Origin: Chloroflexota bacterium
GTDB taxonomy: Bacteria > Chloroflexota > Anaerolineae > Anaerolineales > Villigracilaceae
Assembly: GCA_021796315.1 (NCBI GenBank)
Contig: JAJYOH010000096.1
Coordinates: forward strand, 1 to 13,502
Reading direction: 5' to 3'
Length of the DNA stretch: 13,502 nucleotides
The notes under the pieces were generated by a model. That model was not told where the DNA came from and made no database searches. It saw only the letters and a list, made by a program, of their open reading frames with translations. A program made the translations under genes and the position numbers. This document shows, piece after piece, positions 6,874-13,502 of this stretch (its first letter is position 1; each line of letters opens with the position of its first letter).

Positions 6874-8222
6874 AGCAGCATCTCCTCGGGATTCTCAAGC
6901 CCAGCGCGCAGGTCCGAGAGGAATCGGGCCGCTTCCACTCCGTCTACAACACGATGGTCAGCAGACAGGCGCATATTCATCATATGATGTAACACCGGTT
7001 CACCGGATTGGTTGGGGACAAATTGCTTCTTTACCGCGCTGACGGCCAGAATTCCCACCTGTGGAGGGTTGATAAGGGCGGTAAAGCGGTCGATTCCAAA
7101 CATGCCCAGATTTGAAATCGTAAAGGTCGCGCCTTCCAGATCGGCAGCTCTCAATTTATTCTGGTGCGCTCGCGCACTCACATTGTTGATCTCTTCAGCC
7201 AGGTCCAAAATACCTTTTTGATCTGCGTGCTGGATGACCGGTACGATCAAGCCGCTCTCAAGCGCGACCGCCACTCCTACATTCACGTCCGGTAGCAGAA
7301 ATATTTCACTTTCTCCAAGTTGACTGTTCAGCATGGGATTGCGCTTCAACGCCCAAGCCACTGTCTTCACAAGGAGCGCTGTCAGCGATATCTTTTTATC
7401 CCCGGCATGAGCCCTGGCTTGCTGGTGCAGCGAAAGCACACCCTCCACGTCCGCATCAATTTCGAGCTGGATGGCGGGAATGGTCTGCGCCGAACGCGTC
7501 ATGTTTGCAGCGATGGTTTTTCTCATCCCCACGAACGGGATGGTGCGGATCGCTCCGTCCCGAACCTGGGTCGCTGCGATTGCAGGCACTTCGACCGTTG
7601 AGGACTTTTTCTCCACAAAGGTGCGTACATCCGCTTCCTGGACACGACCGTTGGGACCCGTGCCTGGAACCAGTCCCACCTCGAGGTGCTCTTCGCGCGC
7701 CAGGCGTTTAGCCGCCGGCGTTGCACGGATCTTTCCATTACCAGCCCCTTGTGCAGCGAAATACTCCACATCCGCACGGGTCACCCGGCCACCGGGCCCA
7801 CTCCCAACAATTCTGGCAGTATCCAATCCTTTTTCCGCCGCCATGCGCGCTGCAACAGGTGTCAATGTACCAAGCGGGCTTGTTACGTTGGAAATAGCAG
7901 GAGCCGGCTCCGGTTGCGGGAGAGTAGGCTTAACAGTCAAAGTTGAATTTGGGGAACCTGCCCGAAGATCGACAGGCAATGATTCCCCTGGTTTGAGAAT
8001 ATAAGCAATGACCTTCGTCACTGGAACGATGTCGCCTTGCTTGTACTGGAGTCCAGCGACAACACCAGACTCGGGCGCTTCGACTTCCATGCTAATCTTG
8101 TCCGTGGTCACAACTGCCAGAACATCGCCCTGCTCAACTTTATCGCCTTCTTTGACCGCCCATTCGACAATTTCCGATTCTTCCTGGGTGAAACCAAACT
8201 TGGGCATGATGACTTCTTTCAC
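6870..8222 (-). CDS. Dihydrolipoamide acyltransferase (E2) of a 2-oxoacid dehydrogenase complex
   Basis: The core of a pyruvate/acetoin-type dehydrogenase complex (450 residues). It carries the acyl group on a lipoyl lysine and passes it to CoA. Domains in order: one lipoyl domain (1-78, lipoylated K42 in TTDKISMEVEAP); a Pro-rich linker; a first peripheral-subunit-binding domain (about 121-155, TPVAARMAAEKGLD and GSGPGGRVTRADVE); a second one (about 167-203, ATPAAKRLAREEHL and GTGPNGRVQEADVR); another linker; and the catalytic domain (about 222-450) with H423 and D427 in ADHRVVDG. Most E2 proteins have one binding domain, so the pair is notable. The GTG start at 8220-8222 has AGGAG six bases upstream, embedded in the E1-beta stop region. 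Whether the acyl group is acetyl or another cannot be decided from sequence. No E3 gene is in the window. Confidence 0.93.
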   Translation of the reverse strand: MKEVIMPKFGFTQEESEIVEWAVKEGDKVEQGDVLAVVTTDKISMEVEAPESGVVAGLQYKQGDIVPVTKVIAYILKPGESLPVDLRAGSPNSTLTVKPTLPQPEPAPAISNVTSPLGTLTPVAARMAAEKGLDTARIVGSGPGGRVTRADVEYFAAQGAGNGKIRATPAAKRLAREEHLEVGLVPGTGPNGRVQEADVRTFVEKKSSTVEVPAIAATQVRDGAIRTIPFVGMRKTIAANMTRSAQTIPAIQLEIDADVEGVLSLHQQARAHAGDKKISLTALLVKTVAWALKRNPMLNSQLGESEIFLLPDVNVGVAVALESGLIVPVIQHADQKGILDLAEEINNVSARAHQNKLRAADLEGATFTISNLGMFGIDRFTALINPPQVGILAVSAVKKQFVPNQSGEPVLHHMMNMRLSADHRVVDGVEAARFLSDLRAGLENPEEMLL

Positions 8223-8231
8223 GGCTGACTC

Positions 8232-9218
8232 CTAGTAGGCACCCTCGACCAGCTTGCGGGACTCTTCCACAATATTCTCCACTTGCGGAACAGCGTGATA
8301 TTCTAGGTTGCGATTGTACGGAATGGGCATGTCCAGTCCAGCCAGACGACGAATGGGTGCGTCGAGATAATCGAAGGCCTCGCTCTCGGCAATCTGTGCG
8401 GCTACCTCGCCGCCGAAACCACCCATCTTGACCGCTTCGTGAACGATCAGCAACTTGCCAGTCTTCTTCACAGAGCGAACGATGGGGTCAATATCCAAGG
8501 GGCGGAGCGTACGAGGATCGATGATTTCGAGCTCAATGCCCTCTTTGGCAAGAGCGTCGGCAGCCTGCTGGGCACGCATGACTTCCACCGAAGTTGCCAC
8601 AACAGTCAGGTGTTTGCCCTCTCGCACCGTGTGGGATTGGCCGAGAGGGATGGTATACCATTCCTCTGGAACGGGGCCTCTCACCTTATAGAGGAGTTTG
8701 TGCTCGACGAAGATAACAGGATTGTCGTCATAGAGGGAAGCAAGCAGCAAACCTTTTGCATCTTGCGGAGAAGAGGGTATCACCACTTTCAGGCCAGGGA
8801 TATTCACAAACCATGCTTCGAGGCTTCCAGAATGCTGTGCAGCCGCGCCTGTCCCGGATCCGCCAGCTAGGCGCATGATCATTGGAACCGTGGCCTTGCC
8901 ACCGAACATGAAGCGCATTTTGGCTGCCTGGAGCGTCAACTGCTCCATGGCCAGCACTACAAAATCGCTGAACTGCATCTCACCGATCGGACGCATCCCG
9001 GTCACTGCGGCGCCCACACAGGCTCCGGCGATGCCGGCTTCGGAAATGGGTGTATCAACGATACGTTCCGGACCGAACTGGTCGATCAGCCCGGCGGTCA
9101 CGCCAAACGCACCACCATAAACGCCAATATCTTCGCCGATCACAAAAACGGACGGGTCTTTTTCCATAGCCATGCGCATGGCTTCGCGCAGAGCTTCAGC
9201 ATAGGTCAACTCACGCAT
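8232..9218 (-). CDS. 2-oxoacid dehydrogenase E1 component, beta subunit
   Basis: The beta subunit (328 residues from the ATG) of the thiamine-diphosphate E1 decarboxylase, working as an alpha2beta2 tetramer in the cytoplasm. It begins with the usual [14 protein letters not shown]. The cofactor-activating glutamate is E60 in [11 protein letters not shown]129 sits in [13 protein letters not shown], the active-site histidine region. The C-terminal transketolase-type domain shows [14 protein letters not shown] and [17 protein letters not shown]. The ATG at 9216-9218 overlaps the E1-alpha stop by 8 bases. A GTG six bases further upstream (9222-9224) is also possible, adding two residues. Acetoin, pyruvate or branched-chain oxoacids are possible substrates, and the resemblance to acetoin/pyruvate-type enzymes is closest. 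Confidence 0.93.
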   Translation of the reverse strand: MRELTYAEALREAMRMAMEKDPSVFVIGEDIGVYGGAFGVTAGLIDQFGPERIVDTPISEAGIAGACVGAAVTGMRPIGEMQFSDFVVLAMEQLTLQAAKMRFMFGGKATVPMIMRLAGGSGTGAAAQHSGSLEAWFVNIPGLKVVIPSSPQDAKGLLLASLYDDNPVIFVEHKLLYKVRGPVPEEWYTIPLGQSHTVREGKHLTVVATSVEVMRAQQAADALAKEGIELEIIDPRTLRPLDIDPIVRSVKKTGKLLIVHEAVKMGGFGGEVAAQIAESEAFDYLDAPIRRLAGLDMPIPYNRNLEYHAVPQVENIVEESRKLVEGAY

Positions 9219-10194
9219 AGACACCGTCTAGAATATCTTTTACGTCCGGTTCAGGGCTGGACTCGGCATATTCCACCGCCTGATTAATCTTTTCACGGGC
9301 CAGCAACCTGCGCTGCTCAAGATCTTCCTCGCCCAGGCCCAGTACTTTGGCAAAGCGCGCAATGGGATCTTTGGTCATCCAGGCTTTGATCTCATCGCGC
9401 GTGCGATAAGCCTGCTTATCTGATTTGGAGTGCCCTTTCCAGCGATAAGTTTCTACCTCCACAAAGTAAGGACCCTTCCCGCTGCGAGCATATTCGGCGG
9501 CGGTCTTTATGGTCTCGTAGACTTGGAGGATGTCATTCCCATCCACCGTCACGCCCGGCATGCCGTAAGCGGCAGCGCGCTGGCTGATATGTCTAATATT
9601 GGTCGCTTTCTTGATCGACATAGACATGGCATAAGCGTTATTCTCACACAGATAAATCACCGGTAACTTCCAAATCGAAGCCATGTTCAACGACTCATGG
9701 AATGCACCCTCGTTGGATGCACCGTCGCCAAAAATACAAAGTACAACCTGATCGGTCTTGTGCGCCTTGATGCTCAGACCCACACCAACCGAGATCGGCA
9801 TATTCCCAGCGACAATACCCTGTGCACCGAGGTTATTGGCCTCCACATCGGCAATGTGCATCGAGCCACCGCGACCGCGGCAGTAACCGGTTTCGCGCCC
9901 CATGAATTCCGCCATCATACGGTTCAAATCACCGCCCCATGCAAGGAAGTGACCGTGCCCGCGATGTACATTGAGCAAATAGTCATGCTTTGGGCGCAGT
10001 GCGCTGGCTGTACTGACCGCCACGCCTTCCTGACCGATCGACAAGTGCATCGTGCCATGAATCTTGCCCAGTGAATACATTTCCTCGGCGTTCTCTTCAA
10101 AAGATCGCACGAGCAACATGGTGTCAATTAATTGCAGCGCTTTTTCTCTTGCAAAAATCCCCCCGATTAGTTTCTCGGTTTTTGCCTGGACCAA
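9211..10194 (-). CDS. 2-oxoacid (acetoin/pyruvate-type) dehydrogenase E1 component, alpha subunit
   Basis: The alpha subunit (327 residues) of a thiamine-diphosphate E1, which decarboxylates a 2-oxoacid or cleaves acetoin and transfers the acyl group to lipoyl-E2. HRGHGH (77-82), GRGGSMH and the thiamine-diphosphate motif GDG (157-159) through ENN (184-186) are all present. The phosphate-contacting loop [20 protein letters not shown] resembles acetoin-dehydrogenase alpha subunits. The start is a TTG at 10192-10194 with GGAGG five bases upstream. The next ATG, residue 27, would remove the conserved first helix. It is the first gene of the nine-gene run, directly behind the operator/promoter region. 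Pyruvate dehydrogenase of the heterodimeric type remains a full alternative. Confidence 0.92.
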   Translation of the reverse strand: MVQAKTEKLIGGIFAREKALQLIDTMLLVRSFEENAEEMYSLGKIHGTMHLSIGQEGVAVSTASALRPKHDYLLNVHRGHGHFLAWGGDLNRMMAEFMGRETGYCRGRGGSMHIADVEANNLGAQGIVAGNMPISVGVGLSIKAHKTDQVVLCIFGDGASNEGAFHESLNMASIWKLPVIYLCENNAYAMSMSIKKATNIRHISQRAAAYGMPGVTVDGNDILQVYETIKTAAEYARSGKGPYFVEVETYRWKGHSKSDKQAYRTRDEIKAWMTKDPIARFAKVLGLGEEDLEQRRLLAREKINQAVEYAESSPEPDVKDILDGVYA

Positions 10195-10199
10195 AGTAA

Positions 10200-10204
10200 C
10201 CTCC
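10200..10204 (-). promoter_or_regulatory. Ribosome binding site supporting a TTG start for E1-alpha
   Basis: GGAGG on the minus strand lies five bases before the TTG at 10192-10194. No ATG occurs in frame until residue 27. This spacing decides the start. Confidence 0.7.
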
Positions 10205-10220
10205 GCCGATTCTGTGTGGA

Positions 10221-10244
10221 CTGTTATGAGAATCAGATTAACAG
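10221..10244. promoter_or_regulatory. Dyad over the predicted transcription start of the operon
   Basis: CTGTTA (10221-10226) and TAACAG (10239-10244) are perfect 6-bp inverted arms separated by 12 bases. An outer pair, TGTGT (10213-10217) and ACACA (10251-10255), flanks them. The dyad lies just downstream of the predicted -10 and covers the expected start point near 10239. It could be a second regulator site or part of a 5' untranslated stem. It is short enough to be chance. Confidence 0.35.
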
Positions 10245-10245
10245 C

Positions 10246-10274
10246 ATTCTACACAAAAAAACGAGGGCTGACTA
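10246..10274 (-). promoter_or_regulatory. Predicted promoter of the dehydrogenase-PTS operon
   Basis: On the minus strand, a -35-like TAGTCA (10269-10274, 4 of 6 to TTGACA) is separated by exactly 17 bases from TAGAAT (10246-10251, 5 of 6 to TATAAT). Transcription would begin near 10239, about 45 bases before the E1-alpha TTG. The operator palindromes end four bases upstream of the -35. That placement is compatible with activation as well as repression by DNA looping or overlap. Confidence 0.5.
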
Positions 10275-10277
10275 GTA

Positions 10278-10308
10278 TTTGTGAATGATGTTCACAAATG
10301 TGAACATC
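10278..10308. promoter_or_regulatory. Overlapping palindromes, predicted operator for the SorC-type regulator
   Basis: The arms GATGTTCACA (10287-10296) and TGTGAACATC (10299-10308) are perfect 10-bp inverted repeats around AA. The same left arm also pairs with TTTGTGAA (10278-10285) through TTCACAAA (10291-10298) around TGATG. Three half-sites of the form TGTGAA are thus lined up. No T-run follows directly, so a terminator reading is poor. The site stands between the regulator gene and the operon it precedes. Binding by that regulator is inferred from position and symmetry. Confidence 0.7.
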
Positions 10309-10313
10309 TGTAT

Positions 10314-11297
10314 TTAAGAAATACGCTCTATTTTTTTTAGATCCTCTCGGAATGCATCCAAGACAGACAGCGCTGCTATCTCGTCTGTCACCAGACAGTT
10401 AACCAAACCGGCCCGGCATGCCCCCAGAATTGGAAGAGTCTTCATCTCTCCGGCTGAAATTCCTAACTTAAGCGGCACCCTCATCAAATCTTCCGCGCCG
10501 ATCCCAACGATCCGGTTACGGATGGAAAGATCCTGCAGAATTCCGTTTCGATCGAAGATGATGCCACACACATCTCCAACAGCCCCCTGCGCTGCGAGAG
10601 AAACCAGTTGTTCACTGTTCAAGTAACCGGAACGCACCCAGCTGGATGTTTCCGGATCCATTGAGCCAATGCCGACTAGGGCCAAATCCAAGCCAGCGGC
10701 CTCCTGCATGATGCGAGCTACAATTGGGTCGTGCAATAAAGCATCACGCGTGGTCGGGCTTTCAACGATCAAGGGCGCTGGAATCGTAAAATATTGTCCG
10801 CCTAAGGCCTCAGCAAGGAGGCGGGCCAGATTAGGGCCGTCTATTTCTGGATCAAGTGAGCCGGACGCACCAATCACCTGAAAAATTCGCGTATCGGCAT
10901 AATTGGCTTTCCGAAGCGCCGAAGTCGTCTCCCACAGTGCTGTGCCCCAGGCCACCCCAATTTTCTTTGCCCCATTGCCAACCAGTTCTTCAATCAGCCG
11001 GGCCGCCATGCTGCCCAACTTGCGTAACATCTGATGGTAACCTAACGTGCCGCGGGAGATGACACGCACGATCCGCAGGTTGAGTGTCTGTTGGAGCGCC
11101 TCCTCGATATCTAGGCACCGTTTCAATGGATAATTAATGCGAACCTCGACAATCCCCTTCTCGCGAGCTTCCGCCAATAAGCGCGAGACCATCGAACGAG
11201 AATAGCCCGTCCGCTTGGCAATCTCATCCTGTTTCAAGTTATGTTCGTAATAAAAACCGGCAACCTGCGTTAGCAACTCAAAATGCTGGTCATCCAT
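10314..11297 (-). CDS. SorC/DeoR-type sugar-binding transcriptional regulator
   Basis: A 327-residue DNA-binding regulator of the SorC family. An N-terminal helix-turn-helix (about residues 5-45, with LKQDEIAKRTGYSRSMVSRL) is followed by a phosphosugar-sensing effector domain (about 60-320). The latter shows the family-typical GVAWGTALWET (114-124), ALVGIGSM, GDVCGIIFDRNG, and SAGEMKTLPILGACRAGLVN leading into CLVTDEIAA. Such proteins usually sense a sugar phosphate made by the pathway they control. The start is the ATG at 11295-11297, with GGAGGA six bases upstream. A TTG eight codons earlier lacks such a site. It lies upstream of the E1-alpha operon on the same strand and probably controls it through the palindrome at 10278-10308. 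Confidence 0.92.
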   Translation of the reverse strand: MDDQHFELLTQVAGFYYEHNLKQDEIAKRTGYSRSMVSRLLAEAREKGIVEVRINYPLKRCLDIEEALQQTLNLRIVRVISRGTLGYHQMLRKLGSMAARLIEELVGNGAKKIGVAWGTALWETTSALRKANYADTRIFQVIGASGSLDPEIDGPNLARLLAEALGGQYFTIPAPLIVESPTTRDALLHDPIVARIMQEAAGLDLALVGIGSMDPETSSWVRSGYLNSEQLVSLAAQGAVGDVCGIIFDRNGILQDLSIRNRIVGIGAEDLMRVPLKLGISAGEMKTLPILGACRAGLVNCLVTDEIAALSVLDAFREDLKKIERIS

Positions 11298-11303
11298 TAA
11301 GAT

Positions 11304-11309
11304 TCCTCC
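11304..11309 (-). promoter_or_regulatory. Ribosome binding site that fixes the regulator start
   Basis: GGAGGA on the minus strand stands six bases before the ATG at 11295-11297. It decides this ATG over the TTG at 11319-11321, which would place the site inside the coding region. Confidence 0.8.
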
Positions 11310-11336
11310 GAACTCAATCAAGCATCGAGCGATTTA

Positions 11337-11365
11337 ATTATACAGAATTTTCGTGAAAATGATTT
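11337..11365 (-). promoter_or_regulatory. Predicted promoter of the regulator gene
   Basis: A perfect TATAAT on the minus strand (11337-11342) would start transcription near 11330, about 33 bases before the regulator ATG. The -35 at 17-base spacing (AAATCA, 11360-11365) is poor, so help from an activator or an alternative sigma factor is possible. A dyad, ATTTTC-GT-GAAAAT (11347-11360), fills the spacer. It has some likeness to the operator half-sites (TTCAC) and could serve autoregulation. The insertion sequence begins 16 bases upstream of the -35. Confidence 0.5.
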
Positions 11366-11380
11366 ACCTATTTTCAAAAC

Positions 11381-11398
11381 CCTTTAGTTTCCGCTAAC
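11381..11398. repeat. Left terminal inverted repeat of the IS
   Basis: CCTTTAGTTTCCGCTAAC, identical to the reverse complement of 12809-12826. Confidence 0.92.
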
Positions 11399-11415
11399 TG
11401 GAATGGATAAAAAAG

Positions 11416-11476
11416 CGGTAATGGTGTAAAGCGTGGTAATCTTATTTTGCGAAAAAATCCCACGACACCATTACCG
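11416..11476 (+). promoter_or_regulatory. Long hairpin ending just before the transposase start
   Basis: CGGTAATGGTGT (11416-11427) pairs perfectly over 12 bp with ACACCATTACCG (11465-11476), and inside it CGTGG (11432-11436) pairs with CCACG (11460-11464). The right arm ends two bases before the transposase ATG (11479). In RNA entering from outside the element, the stem would hide the ribosome-loading region. That is the logic known for IS10 and IS50, where read-through transcripts are poorly translated. Its function here is inferred. Confidence 0.6.
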
Positions 11477-11478
11477 AA

Positions 11479-12813
11479 ATGGATCATACCATAGCCGTTT
11501 TGAACGAATTACTTGTAGGGTTACCCATTGGAACGAATCTTGCATTGTTGCATGTGTTCTGGGCGTTATTGAGTGGGCAGTTGTTAGCAAGTCGCGGAGC
11601 ATTGTTTCCTGCCTTGAAAGCAATTGGCCTAGAAGATGAAGCGGTGCACAGAGCATGGACAGCAATTTCTAGTGGCGTCTGGCAAATAGCGCAATTGATA
11701 GAACTCTGGCGAAGACACGTGGAAAGTTTGGCTGAGTGGAAACGACATGAGTACGAAGGATACAAACCTGTGACAGCAGATGTAACCGCCTTTTGGCGTC
11801 CAAGTTTAAAAAACTGTCCGAGTAAACATTACCACCCTGCGGCACAACGCGCATTGCCAGCGGTGATTTTTGGCATAGTTGGAGAAGTCGGTGAAATTAA
11901 TGGACAGCGGATTGCATTACCAAAAACGTTTGAACGAGTGCAGCTCAAAGACCCAAGTGAAAAGCGATTGTGGCGCATGATTCTCAAAAATGTTCACAAA
12001 ACGCTTGCACCAGATGAAATTGTAGTGGTAGACGCATGCGTGAAGGTGCGTGACTTGCAAGAGGCAGGGGTGAAACGGTATGTTGTGCGCTTAGCGACCA
12101 ACTTTACCGCTTATCGAAATGTGCTCCCCGACTATTGTGGTTTAGGACGCAAACCGATGTACGGAGAACTGATTCGTCCGTTGCCACGCAAGCACAAAGA
12201 AAATACGCTTCCTGCAAGTGCGCCTGACGAGACACAGAGTTGGGAAGAAAATGGGCAAACAATCCAAGCAGAGATTTGGCGCAATTTGGTTTTACCTGAC
12301 AGTGCGCCGAATGTGCACAACCCCACCTTTGACGTTTACGCCATTTATGATCCTCGTTTTGACACGCCCTGGTTGTTGGCAACCCCTGTTGTTCTTAAAC
12401 CTGTCAGCGTCCGAGCGATTTACAAAGACCGTTGGCCGGTCGAGCAAATTCCTTTAAGCGCTAAACAGATGGTGGGCGCTCACACCTGCACTGGCGTGCG
12501 GCGCAAGTGTCGCCAATTTGTTCATGCCGCAGAAACTATTCAGCGTTTGCCCGAACTGGCTCTCATGGCAGGTTCCATTCTCCGTTTCCTGGCCGCCACC
12601 CTGCCTCCTACACCTACAGGCTTCTGGGATAAAAAACCAAAAAGAACGCCTGGGCGATTTCAGCGCACACTGGCTGGGCAGGCATTTCCCAAAGTTGCCA
12701 ATCTTGCGCGGCGACTTCGAAAAAAGAATTCGGTCACTGCTCATTTACCTGTAGGACATCTGGCGCGAATTACAAAAAACGCTTCGGCCTGTCATCCAGC
12801 CATTCCATGTTAG
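11479..12813 (+). CDS. IS4-superfamily DDE transposase
   Basis: A 444-residue transposase that cuts and joins the IS ends. A helical N-terminal part precedes the RNase H-like catalytic core. The first acidic residue is D101 in [12 protein letters not shown], the second D185 in [10 protein letters not shown], and the third E322. Around E322 stands the complete IS4-type YREK signature, with Y315, R318, E322 and K329 at the exact Y-(2)-R-(3)-E-(6)-K spacing. The D-D-E spacing is similar to that of the IS50 enzyme. The frame is open without interruption and ends 13 bases before the right inverted-repeat edge, overlapping the repeat slightly. It therefore looks active. No good Shine-Dalgarno sequence is seen before the ATG. 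The exact group (IS4, IS701, IS1634 or other) was not assigned. Confidence 0.9.
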   Translation: MDHTIAVLNELLVGLPIGTNLALLHVFWALLSGQLLASRGALFPALKAIGLEDEAVHRAWTAISSGVWQIAQLIELWRRHVESLAEWKRHEYEGYKPVTADVTAFWRPSLKNCPSKHYHPAAQRALPAVIFGIVGEVGEINGQRIALPKTFERVQLKDPSEKRLWRMILKNVHKTLAPDEIVVVDACVKVRDLQEAGVKRYVVRLATNFTAYRNVLPDYCGLGRKPMYGELIRPLPRKHKENTLPASAPDETQSWEENGQTIQAEIWRNLVLPDSAPNVHNPTFDVYAIYDPRFDTPWLLATPVVLKPVSVRAIYKDRWPVEQIPLSAKQMVGAHTCTGVRRKCRQFVHAAETIQRLPELALMAGSILRFLAATLPPTPTGFWDKKPKRTPGRFQRTLAGQAFPKVANLARRLRKKNSVTAHLPVGHLARITKNASACHPAIPC

Positions 12814-12826
12814 CGGAAACTAAAGG
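12809..12826. repeat. Right terminal inverted repeat of the IS
   Basis: GTTAGCGGAAACTAAAGG, the perfect reverse complement of 11381-11398. It begins inside the last codons of the transposase. Confidence 0.92.
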
Positions 12827-12858
12827 TTACCAGAACTCAGGAAATCTGTCTAAAACGA

Positions 12859-12894
12859 CCAAAGGGTTCCAAGTCTGTCTTGAAAACCCTTTGG
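12859..12894 (-). terminator. Hairpin terminator behind the aminotransferase-like gene
   Basis: CCAAAGGGTT (12859-12868) and AACCCTTTGG (12885-12894) are perfect 10-bp arms, and CAAG/CTTG extends the stem inside with a small bulge. On the minus strand it begins 23 bases after the stop of the aminotransferase-like gene and is followed by GTCGTTTTAG, a short T-run. A weak-to-moderate intrinsic terminator is the best reading. Confidence 0.6.
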
Positions 12895-12917
12895 CGTAGA
12901 TTGAAGGGTAATTGAGA

Positions 12918-13502
12918 TTAGCCTGCGCTAATTTTTATGAGTGCGTCTTTTAACCGCTCCACTTCATCCAAAGTATTGTAATGAGCCGCCCCAACTCGTA
13001 CCATGCCGCCACTGTCTTCCAGACCCAACCGCTCAGTCACATTAATGGCATAGTAGTTTCCATCCCAGACGTAGATTCCTTGCTCTGCCAGTTGCTCTGC
13101 CACCTTACGCGGATGCAAATCCTTCAAGCGGAAGGAATAGGTCGCCACTCGCTCGTCCAATCGGCGAACATCGGTTAATCCATAAATGGTCAATTCGGGG
13201 ATTGCTTCCAAGGCCGATAACAGCGCTTGGTTGATTTCAAATTCACAGGCTCGGATGGCGGTCATCGCCTTCTTTAGATCCAGGCGACGACCCAGGTAAC
13301 CTTCCTCTCTTAGCCCTTCGAGATATTCATCGCCGAAAATCTTGCCAACCCATTCAAAATATTCAATTGCTCCAAGCACGCCCGCGATGGCCTCATGATT
13401 TTGTGTGCCAGTCTCGAACTTTCCTGGCAGCTTATTTGTCGCTGGACGCACTTTGTATGCAAAAAGTTTTTCCAGTAGTCCTCGCTTTCCATACAGAATG
13501 CC
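12918..13502 (-). CDS. Class-V aminotransferase, cysteine-desulfurase-like (3' part; 5' end outside window)
   Basis: The C-terminal 194 or so residues of a PLP-dependent class-V aminotransferase fold protein. The reading frame is open to the window edge, so the GTG at 13449-13451 is an internal valine, not the start. The visible part opens with GILYGKRGLLEKLFAYKVRP, then LPGKFETGTQNHEAIAGVLGAIEYF, which contains the FETGTQNHE signature of cysteine-desulfurase-like proteins (VC1184-type subfamily). The small C-terminal domain follows (ATYSFRLKDLHPRKVAEQLAEQGIYVWDGNYYA and MVRVGAAHYNTLDEVERL). The PLP lysine lies upstream of the window. True desulfurase activity cannot be judged because the active-site region is not seen. 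No functional link with the PTS operon is apparent. Confidence 0.88.
   Translation of the reverse strand, partial: GILYGKRGLLEKLFAYKVRPATNKLPGKFETGTQNHEAIAGVLGAIEYFEWVGKIFGDEYLEGLREEGYLGRRLDLKKAMTAIRACEFEINQALLSALEAIPELTIYGLTDVRRLDERVATYSFRLKDLHPRKVAEQLAEQGIYVWDGNYYAINVTERLGLEDSGGMVRVGAAHYNTLDEVERLKDALIKISAG

Larger units (their letters stand above)
11381..12826 (+). mobile_element. IS4-superfamily insertion sequence, 1446 bp
   Basis: The element is bounded by 18-bp perfect inverted repeats and carries one transposase gene reading plus, against all neighbours. Past the perfect part, the ends stay alike: left TGGAATGG, right (reversed) ATGGAATGG. No clean target-site duplication is visible. 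The ten bases outside each end, TTTTCAAAAC and TTACCAGAAC, match at 7 of 10 positions and could be a decayed duplication. It lies between the aminotransferase-like gene and the regulator. The exact outer base is uncertain by one or two positions. Confidence 0.88.

Noticed and set aside
10287..10308. Palindrome read as a terminator of the regulator gene
   Set aside because: The loop is only two bases, and the T-run on the minus strand starts about 26 bases further on, so an operator is the better reading.
11376..11385. Ten-base AAAACCCTTT shared by the left IS edge and the hairpin at 12883-12892
   Set aside because: It crosses the IS boundary, so part of it belongs to the inverted repeat; a shared 10-mer of this composition can arise by chance.
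11991..12000. Extra operator half-site TGTTCACAAA
   Set aside because: It is a single half-site inside the transposase coding sequence without a paired arm.

Overview
The window looks like a bacterial chromosome segment of moderate GC. The domain styles (a PTS galactitol-type permease, acetoin/pyruvate-dehydrogenase-like E1 and E2, a SorC-type regulator) and the protein sequences feel most like Chloroflexota (Anaerolineae-like). That placement is an impression from the sequence, not a search result. No rRNA, tRNA or CRISPR array was seen.

Layout. Every host gene reads on the minus strand; only an inserted transposon reads plus. In the direction of transcription (right to left) the order is: the 3' part of a class-V aminotransferase / cysteine-desulfurase-like gene (12918-13502, 5' end outside the window) with a hairpin behind it; an IS4-superfamily insertion sequence (11381-12826) with 18-bp perfect inverted repeats and an apparently intact DDE transposase; a SorC-family sugar-responsive regulator (10314-11297); a 119-bp regulatory gap with a near-perfect palindromic operator and a promoter; and a compact run of nine genes from 10194 to 2105. 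That run is E1-alpha, E1-beta and E2 of a 2-oxoacid (acetoin/pyruvate-type) dehydrogenase, then PTS IIA, IIB and IIC of the galactitol type, a small unrecognised membrane protein, HPr and Enzyme I. After a 388-bp gap come a NagD-like HAD phosphatase (910-1716) and, after a further 180 bp, a beta-phosphoglucomutase-like HAD hydrolase (67-729).

How it could work together. EI, HPr, IIA, IIB and IIC form a complete phosphorelay from PEP to a membrane permease. Each PEP used by EI yields pyruvate. The E1/E2 genes of a lipoyl-dependent 2-oxoacid dehydrogenase open the same run, and the E2 stop overlaps the IIA start (GTGA), so the two systems are probably made from one mRNA under a sugar-phosphate-sensing regulator. 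The transported substrate cannot be read from the window: there is no sugar-phosphate dehydrogenase, kinase or aldolase, and no E3 (dihydrolipoamide dehydrogenase).

The most unusual points are the fusion at operon level of a 2-oxoacid dehydrogenase with a self-sufficient PTS, tandem E3/E1-binding domains in E2, the small membrane protein between IIC and HPr, a short duplication that appears to have shortened the IIC tail, and a hairpin that ends two bases before the transposase start codon.
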